A DNA stretch of 64,000 bases, taken from contig JAUJPP010000007.1 in assembly GCA_030562195.1 (NCBI GenBank), forward strand, positions 22,131,769-22,195,768. The letters are read 5' to 3'. Positions within the stretch are counted from its first letter, which is position 1. The number at the start of each line of letters is the position of its first letter. This stretch comes from Nipponacmea schrenckii. Lineage: Eukaryota > Mollusca > Gastropoda > Lottiidae. Made by a program: the position numbers and the translations under genes. Shown here one piece after another: positions 56,751-64,000 of the stretch. The notes under the pieces were generated by a model. It made no database searches. It was not told the DNA's origin and saw only the letters and a program-made list of their open reading frames with translations.

Positions 56751-59118
56751 TCTTTATTACAAAAGGGTAAAAAAATTAGGCCATACAATATCAATGAGCA
56801 TCAAGATAAGATCCTGAGTACCCACCGACAGGCCTGTCTTCCATTCTGCCCCTTATAAACAACACAAGTAAAACATACACAAAACAAGAAACAATTACAT
56901 GTATATACAACAATCGAAAGTCATTAACAGATAAAAAGTTAACAATGAGAATGATATTTAAACTCTATGTACATAACGGTAGAGGGTTATATAAGAAAAA
57001 AAAAGGAAAAAAAGAAAAAAAAAAAAAAATCATGATGACAAACATTCAATGCAAATTTTAAAGTGTAAATTTCAGATAGATTTTTAGAATGGACAGTTTT
57101 AACAAATACACAAGTACAATCCATAATATTGACAATGATATTGTAAAACAAGCAAATAGAGAGGATTTGGAAGCCGAAAGAGTCAGTTCATGTGCTGCGA
57201 GCGGGCTACCCAACCCCACTCCATTTCATATTTGTCTATGGAGGGGGAGGTAGGATTTATCCAGGCTCTAGACCAGCTGAAGGATGTTAACTCATCCCCT
57301 GACAATAGATTTTAGAATTGCCGATCGAGAAGGCATATAAATATATATTACACTTTATGAAAAAATGTGAAATTTCAAGTCGTCAAATCTGTGTGTTACA
57401 TCTGTAAGAGAATAATAAAACAGTATTAATCTATATTGGTGAATCTGTATATACATCTGTAAGAGAAAAGAAAATGTGTTTTGGTCTGTATTGGTTAATC
57501 ACTGTTAATCACTATTGAAATGGATGATTTAAACAAACATGGCAAGCATAATTATGCAACTATAAGAAATTGATAATAATAATAATAGGTGAAGTAAAGC
57601 AGACTAAAGAAGCAAGAGTAAAATATATTTTATAGTTATGTTAAGCAATTTTAGAAATAATAACTCACCAAAAGTCTGTAATAAGGACAATAAATTAACA
57701 TGAAATAACAATTGTTAAGAATAAGGGAAATTATCTCTCATATATAAGGCTATCATTTTTTTGAAACTGGATGCATTTGAGGCATTTTTTAGGTTGTCAG
57801 GGAGGGAATTCCATAGAACAGCCCCAGAGTATCGAAGGCTTTTTTTAACGATCTCTAGATTAGGTCTGTACACGTTTAGTCTTGTATTCAGAGACTCGTA
57901 ATTGGTGCTGTTAAATAAGAATAAATCATTAAGATACTATGGACACTGTTTATGTAAAATTTTGAAGATAAATAATGATTTGTTTCGAACAAATCTTTCT
58001 GAAATAGAAAAAAGATTTAACTGCTGCAATCCAGGGGCAATCTCCTCTGTATGCTGCACACCTAAGATAATTTTGAAAGCCATATTTTGCTGCCTTACAA
58101 GTCTACTAATAGATTGCTGATCACAAGAATCCCATATTGGCGAACAATAGTCGATATAACATTGAAAATGGGCATTATAAAAAAGAACCAAGTATTTTGT
58201 TGGTATAAGGTATTTGAGTTTTCGTAGTTGAAAAAGTTTTTGATTAAGAATTTTGGATACATGTAGTGCATGAGCTGTCCAGCTGAAGTTGTGATCAAAA
58301 TAAATACCAAGAAGTTTAAAGGAGGAAACAGTTTCTATAACTACATTATTTACAATTAGTTTTAAGGAATTGTCCAGTAGTTGCCTCCTCTGAGGGGTTG
58401 TGATTAACATAGCTTTAGTTTTATTTACATTTATAATCATTGAATTAGTTTCGCACCATTTAACAACAGAATTAGTTTCAGATTGAAGTTTTAACTCAAG
58501 CTCATTAATTGATTTAGCAGCCGTATAGACTGTTGTGTCATCAGCAAACAAGTCACAGTTGGAGGCTATATGAAGAGAGAGATCATTTATAAATAAATTA
58601 AACAAAAGTGGTCCTAATATGGACCCCTGTGGAACACCATGACTAATATCTAGTTGAGAAGACAATGTACCATTGGCAAATGTAGATTGTTTCCTGTTTG
58701 ATAAATATGATTTCAAGAATCTATTGGAATTCAGAGAAAATTTATAGATATTACATTTTTTAATGAGTAAATCGTGCTTCACCAAATCGAAAGCTTTACG
58801 GAAATCAAAAAAGATCAAACCTGTTAGCATTCCGTCATTAAGAGACTTATAAATATTATCAGTGATATTTGTTAGAGCTGTCAAACAAGAACTATTGGAT
58901 CTAAATCCTGATTGATTGATATACAAAAGATTATATCTATTTATGAAATTGCTTAGATGACCGTGTATATGTCGTTCAAGAATTTTCGAAAGTGTCGGTA
59001 ATATTGATATAGGTCGATAATTGTTTGGATCTATTTTGGATCCTGATTTGTGAAGTGGTAAAACTTTAGCAAGTTTGAAATTGGATGGAAAAATACATTG
59101 ATGAAGATATTTCAAGAA
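56726..59118 (-). mobile_element. 5'-truncated non-LTR retrotransposon (CR1/L2/Jockey-like LINE)
   Basis: It encodes a reverse transcriptase on the minus strand (see next entry). It is followed by a long 3' region that ends at an (ATT)n run at 56724-56752, next to ATCTTTATTACAAAAGGG. A microsatellite tail instead of poly(A) is usual in CR1- and L2-like clades. The 5' end stops inside the fingers region of the RT, with no endonuclease upstream, as expected from incomplete reverse transcription. A TATA-rich and A-rich patch near 57000-57030 lies within the 3' region. No target duplication was found. Confidence 0.8.
57715..59115 (-). pseudogene. LINE reverse transcriptase, 5'-truncated, one in-frame stop
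   Basis: The frame opens at 59115 within the fingers domain (KVLPLHKSGSKIDPNNYRPI, then SILPTLSKILERHI). RT blocks follow in order: NQSGFRSNSSCLTAL; DFRKAFDLVKHDLL with the first catalytic Asp; GVPQGSILGPLLFNLFINDL; LFADDTTVY with the catalytic Asp pair (FADD, usual in this group); FKLLGIYFD; and the thumb. A TAG at 57937-57939 stops it. The same frame then continues as YLNDLFLFNS, NTRLNVYRPN, SLRYSGAVLWNSLPDNLKNA, up to TAA at 57715-57717, which is the normal C-terminus of this clade. So the copy is truncated, and one nonsense change separates it from an otherwise open RT frame. It is not functional, because the N-terminal and endonuclease parts are absent. Confidence 0.88.
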
Positions 59119-59516
59119 GTATATGATCTACAGAATATCTGATCAATTTATAAGAAATTGAAATTTATAATTAGAAATTTGATCAGCATATAAGCTACAT
59201 GTTATAATATTCATGGGGCCATTTTGACTTTTCTCCAGGGGCCATTTTGAGTTAACTCTATGGTATAAACCTTCTTCGGTGTCTATATTGAATCCATAAT
59301 AAAGAAATAATTTATCAGCAGTTGACGAGACGTCATTGGCCATATTGTTCTACTTTTCTATTTGAGCGGACTTGATAAGCTAGTCTAATACATCTCAATC
59401 CACCAATTGTTCGGGTCACATTACCATGTCGCAGGGAACAGAAGCCACGTGATTGGTTAAAACTGAGTTAGGTCAAAGGTCGTTCAGGTTAGACATACTC
59501 ATGGACATACAAGACC

Positions 59517-59588
59517 CAATGACGTCTGTAGTCATAGACATCTTATTATAATATAATTATAGGATATCTATGTCTATAGTCGTCATTG
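59517..59588. repeat. Short imperfect palindrome, 72 bp
   Basis: CAATGACG at the left mirrors CGTCATTG at the right. Inside, TAGTCATAGACATCTTATTA pairs imperfectly with its counterpart across an AT-rich centre (TAATATAATTA). It lies about 800 bases before the start of the TPR-like gene, near a region with TGACGTC-like words. It may be a tiny MITE or part of a promoter. Confidence 0.65.
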
Positions 59589-60362
59589 ATAAGACCTAAC
59601 TGTAGTGGTTACGTACAAAATAATAGCTAATAAAAACATACGAAACGAAACTATAAAATGCGAACGAAAGATATTTTAATTAGACTGTGAATGACCTATT
59701 ATCTATTTTTAACTTCACCGGAAAATCCGTTTGTATGGAAACCCTAATAGATGATCGGTATCTGCTTTCTCAGAAAATATAAAATAGTTGGTTTGCTACT
59801 TGGGCTATACTTGAGAAAACCGAGGTACAAGCGAAGCTTACTGTTATCGTTTGAGCATTCGATATATTAATGTTTGGTGGATTGTTTATATCAAGTAGGT
59901 AATTTTAGTAATTTTGCCTCGATTGTAGCTCAACATTATTGGGCCTATTGAATTGGCAAGAAAATAAATTTGATTATAAATCAGTACTAGCCTCATAGCA
60001 TATTCCGAGGCGAAAAAAATGAAGTTTTTCATTCTAAACTACAACAATTAAAGTTTTTAATTCAAAACTACATGATTATAGTTTTAATTCAAAATTAAAT
60101 TTTATAGTGAATTTACTATAATTCTTTACTAGAACACAATTACAGGTACATACAAAGTAAATGATTACACGAAATGGCTCGAATTGAATTGGTAAACAAA
60201 TTCTCTGTCCAGTGGGAGATAATTAATAAAGGTAGGCTAGGTCAAGTTATTTCTGAATATAAGTGCAATTAAACAAACATTTTTCAAATATTTATTTGCT
60301 ATTTAGCTTAGCCTACATTATATCTGTAGCACATTACATAGTTTGAAGTCATTTGCCTGGAT

Positions 60363-63300
60363 ATGATGAACAAATGGTGCTCTTCTGTTCTAGTTCTGGT
60401 TGCCATGTTAAGTCCTGTGACCTTTAATCAGTTTTCACTAGCCTATGACATAAGATCCATCTGTAGCCTAAATGACAATGGAACTGTTGATGATCTGAGA
60501 AAGAAGACGGCTGGTAGCAAGGCCAATGTAGAAGACATTTAGAAAATTAAAAATACCTCTTTCAAAGTTGTAGCCTATTACTCTCAAATTGACCCTCTTA
60601 TTTCAGAAACTCTATTAAATGTTAAACCCAAGAACAATCAAACCAATTATGAAATGTTAATGCAATGGATAGGTCTCCTTCCACAAGTAATTGTGAAAGA
60701 GGTTCATTCTGCATTAGAACAAACACAACCATTCATGTCAAATGAATTGACTTCTGATGATTTTGTACACAAAAATCAACACATTGATAACTGTACACAG
60801 ATTCATCTATTGTATGTAAGTACGGTAACTCTAACTTCCTTATCAAAAAAACAGTGATTGTACATTGTGTTGTTATCAGTAGAATATAGGACTCTCATCT
60901 CTTGTTTTTGATCTAAGCTACTATCTGCACTCTTGCATCAAACTATTATAATTATGCCAAACATTGCTAACAAGTATCGATGAATGATTATTTTTATTTT
61001 TTTTTATCATTTTTATACGCCCACATGGAAATGTGGACGTATATTGCCGTCACCCCTGTCCGTCCATCCGTCAGTCCGTCCGTCGGTCCGTCCACATTTG
61101 TTGTATCCACGATAGAGGCTACAGTTTTTATCTGATCTTAATGAAACTTGGTATATATGTATATATCGATGATATCTCGGTCAAGTTCGAAAATGGAAAT
61201 TATCGCATGAAAGGTTTTTGAGTTATTGCACTTGACTTAGTAAAAACGCGTCAAATTTGGTTTGTATCCACAATAGAGGCTACAGTTTTTATCCGATCTT
61301 AATGAAACTTGGTATAGGGCCTACATGTATATATTGATGATATCTCGGTCAAGTTCGAAAATGGAAATTATCGCATGAACGGTTTTTGAGTTATTGCCCT
61401 TGACTTAGTAAAAACGCGTCAAATTTGGGTTGTATCCACAATAGAGGCTACAGTTTTTATCCGATCTTAATGAAACTTGGTATACATGTATATATTGATG
61501 ACATCTCGGTCAAGTTCGAAAATAGAAATACTCACATGAGCGGTTTTTGAGTTATTGCCCTTTGCCTATTGAAAAAGCGTCAAATTTGGGTTGTATCCAC
61601 AATAGAGGCTACAGTTTTTATCCGATCTTAATGAAACTTGGTATACATGTATATATTGATGATATCTCGGTCCAGTTCGAAAATAGAAATAATCACATGA
61701 GCGTTTTTTTAGTTATTGCCCTTGACTTAGTAAAAACGTGTCAAATTTGGGTTGTATCCACAATAGAGTCTACAGTTTTTGTCCGATCTTAATGAAACTT
61801 GGTATACATGTATATATTGATGATATCTCGGTCAAGTTCGAAAATAGAAATAATCGCATGAGCGGTTTTTGAGTTATTGCCCTTGACTTAGTAAAAACGC
61901 GTCAAATTCGGGTTGTATCCACAATAGAAGCTACAGTTTTTATCCGATCTTAATGAAACTTGGTATAGATGTATATATTGATGATATCTCGGTCAAGTTC
62001 GAAAATGGAAATTATCGCATGAACGGTTTTTGATTTATAGCCCTTGACTTAGAAAAATCTTGTCAAAATTTTTGTTTCGATGCAGTAAATCCTCCAATTT
62101 TCAGAGGATGTTGATGAAACTTGGTGTGAGCATTGGAATTGATTAGGCCTCAGTCAAGTTTGAATTTGACAGTTTTTCAATGAATTGTTTTAAGTTATTG
62201 CCCTTGACTTAGTAAAATTGCGTCAAAATTCAATTGTGGTTTAATGAAGCTTTAATTTTCAAAGGATTTTGATGGAACTTGGTGTAAGCATCAGAGTTGA
62301 TAAGACATTAGACTTTTTTTAACATATGGTTTTGAGGTTATTGCCCTTGACTTAGTAAAATGACGTCAAAAATATTTGTGGGTGCAAAATAAGCTACAAT
62401 TTTTTAATAGATTTGATGAAACTTGGTATGAGTATTGAAATAGATAAGATGGTGGTCAAGTTCTAATTTGACAATTTTCCATGAACAGTTTTTGAGTTTT
62501 TGCCCTTCAATATTTATATATATATATATTGATATACTTCAATATTAATTCAGTGAAAGTTTTTTGAGTTATTGCTCTATTTATTTTTCAAATTCAATGC
62601 TGCCAGTGGGCGTATGTTACCTTGCCTGGCAAGCTATCTTTCTGTTTCAGAGTATATTGATACATTCATTAGATTATGAAGAAGATACATTAACAACGGC
62701 ATTAATATTTGTTGTTGATAGAATATCCTATAGATTCAATAGATCACAACATTTATTTGAAATATCTGATTTTATATTAAAAGAACTACCGGACACCCCC
62801 ATTAGTCCTCAAGTAATGCTTAGAAAGGCTCGTTGGATGAAAGATACGGGAGACCTTCATGGTGCTATGTCTGTCCTTAATATTACAGAAAATAAAGGTA
62901 AAAACATCTGTGCCTTACAATCATATAGATAGTTAAAAGCATTATAACATGACTTTTCAAAACATCTTTGGAATTTCTTAAAACCACAATTAAAAATGTT
63001 CTCATATTGTATACATTTGGACTCCTTGGACAAGAGAAATATTCAAATTATACAATTATAAAGATACTATATTCTTGTCTGTATAGTGTATTTAGTTATG
63101 GGGTTATTTTAGAGCATAAATGGAATTATAAAACAGAGGACCAGTATTTTAATGTTAAGGCAGTTTGTGTTCAGATAAAAGGACAGATTTATCATAATTT
63201 AGGTAAGATAAATAAACTGTACAATAGGACTATAACAATCATTTTATAGCATTTTTGTAGGAACTTGGTATACCTAATATGATTTTAGTGCAAACAGCCT

Positions 63301-63794
63301 GTTTATTGATGGACCACCAGTGTTTCCTGTACTCTTATATTATTCACGAAGTGTGTGTGTGTTCATATTATAAACAATACAAATACAAAAATGGCAAGCA
63401 TTGATGGGCAGATTTCAAATAATGTGACATCATGAATATGTTATAGTACACATACATGTACAAGGTTTATGTGGATTCGTACAATAGTAAAATACAAAAG
63501 TAAGGTATAAAATTATTTACAGGCCTATGGAATGAAGCTATAGTACCTTTAGTCGAGTCGGTGGATATATTTAAGAAGTTAGATGACAATAAAGGCATTA
63601 GTTATTCCTACAATTTACTAACAAGATGTTTGTCAAAATTGACAATTAAGGAGTACAATGCTGTAAAGGCGAAATTCCCAAAGTTTTTTGTCTGTAGCCA
63701 TCCATATGCTGAGGGATATCAATTGAGTGTGGATATGATTGAGAGTATGAGAAATAAAAGATTTGCTGAAACACTGTTTACTGTCAGGCATCAG
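60363..63794 (+). CDS. Putative secreted TPR-like protein, family not recognised (3' end beyond window)
   Basis: Five exons chain in phase: 60363-60513, 60607-60815, 62651-62897, 63113-63202, 63523-63794; 323 residues before the last donor (CAG|GTATTG). The chosen start, MMNKWCSSVLVLVAMLSPVT, looks like a cleavable signal peptide, and an in-frame TAG lies eight codons upstream. Exon 2 has a hydrophobic helix (YEMLMQWIGLLPQVIVKEVH). Exons 3-5 are helical with TPR-like spacing: EISDFILKELPDTPI, VMLRKARWMKDTGDLHGAMS, VCVQIKGQIYHNLGLWNEAI and VESVDIFKKLDDNKGISYSY. Potential N-glycosylation sites occur (NNQT, NRS, NIT). I do not recognise the family. An alternative start upstream, MARIELVNKFSVQWEII at 60174, ends at a donor-like GTAGGC, but its joining to exon 1 needs a poor acceptor. 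Intron 2 (1.8 kb) is almost entirely one family repeat. Confidence 0.72.
61010..62640 (+). repeat. TATACGCCC-family repeat, copy M, complete (TPR-like gene intron 2)
   Basis: Best complete copy. Head hairpin TATACGCCCACAT-GGAA-ATGTGGACGTATA starts at 61014 (13-base arms, one mismatch), followed by TTGCCGTCACCCCTGTCC and CCGTC repeats. The core has six very similar ~160-base monomers (TTTTTATCCGATCTTAATG, AAACTTGGTATACATGTATA, TCGGTCAAGTTCGAAAAT, GAGTTATTGCCCTTGACTTA, AAAACGCGTCAAATTTGGG) to about 62050. Three to four diverged ones follow. Tail: AAATTCAATGCTGCCAGTGG, GCGTATGTTACCTTGCCTGG, CAAGCTATCTT, ending at 62640. GTGGGCGTAT in the tail is the complement of ATACGCCCAC in the head. Exon 3 begins only 10 bases later. 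No coding capacity. Confidence 0.95.
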
Positions 63795-64000
63795 GTATTG
63801 TTAATGTCATGTTCTTTACCAAACATTGTTAAGGGTGGGAAATTCTAAAAACAAGAATACAATATGATATGTTTTGCAACCAACCTATTTGAAAAGGAAA
63901 GGGGCCTATATGAAATCTTTCACAGTTTTTTTTTTTAATTTTGATTTTGAAAAAAATAAAATCAGATTAAGTGAACAGAAAATATAGGACTGGAAAATAA

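Noticed and set aside
59143..59343. 66-codon minus frame starting MANDVSSTADKLF
   Set aside because: It could be a first exon, but it contains a duplicated GGGGCCATTTTGA word, runs into the LINE edge and has no downstream exon. Not supported.
60174..60231. Upstream first exon for the TPR-like gene (MARIELVNKFSVQWEII)
   Set aside because: It ends at a donor-like GTAGGC, but the only in-frame join uses a weak acceptor (TTTGAAG) with no pyrimidine tract. The downstream ATG with a signal peptide is the better start.

Overview
The window is AT-rich animal nuclear DNA. Its genes have many short exons with GT-AG introns, and its introns are full of repeats. There are no bacterial-style operons. The encoded proteins align by eye with bilaterian orthologues, and the repeat load suggests a lophotrochozoan, most likely a mollusc. 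The organism call is an inference; the gene calls are not. For four complete genes (CDT1, TK2, DHRS4, CSNK2A1) I could chain every coding exon with consistent splice phase from start to stop codon. RELCH and an unidentified TPR-like gene are cut by the window edges.

Layout, left to right. 1-3.9 kb: intergenic or intronic repeats, including a 37-38 bp satellite that runs into a large palindrome. 3.975-17.097 kb, minus strand: 5' three quarters of RELCH (LisH, coiled coil, HEAT repeats; Rab11 partner). 17.098-17.742 kb: short divergent promoter. 17.743-23.269 kb, plus: CDT1, the replication-licensing factor. 25.171-28.406 kb, minus: TK2-type mitochondrial deoxynucleoside kinase. 28.407-28.797 kb: second divergent promoter. 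28.798-38.708 kb, plus: DHRS4, a peroxisomal SDR carbonyl reductase, whose introns carry nested transposons and a duplicated repeat. 38.7-42.2 kb: intergenic repeat cluster with a long-inverted-repeat element. 42.39-52.84 kb, plus: CSNK2A1 (CK2 alpha) with a probable non-coding first exon. 52.8-60.3 kb: intergenic, with direct repeats, a GC-richer anonymous block and a 5'-truncated LINE (minus). 60.363 kb to the end, plus: 5' part of a putative secreted TPR-like protein that I cannot name.

The genes do not form one pathway. CDT1 and TK2 both serve DNA replication (origin licensing; mitochondrial dNTP salvage), but they are convergent neighbours and nothing shows co-regulation. RELCH/CDT1 and TK2/DHRS4 are head-to-head pairs that probably share promoters.

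The most interesting structure is a repeat family present as about a dozen copies. Each copy has a head hairpin (TATACGCCCACAT and its near complement), a core of about 160-bp tandem monomers, and a tail with a CTTGCC/GGCAAG palindrome. Every copy inside a gene is in the same orientation as that gene. In three genes the tail stops only 10-24 bases before a 3' splice site, inside the polypyrimidine tract. This looks like a Helentron-like non-autonomous family that may target T-rich splice-acceptor tracts.
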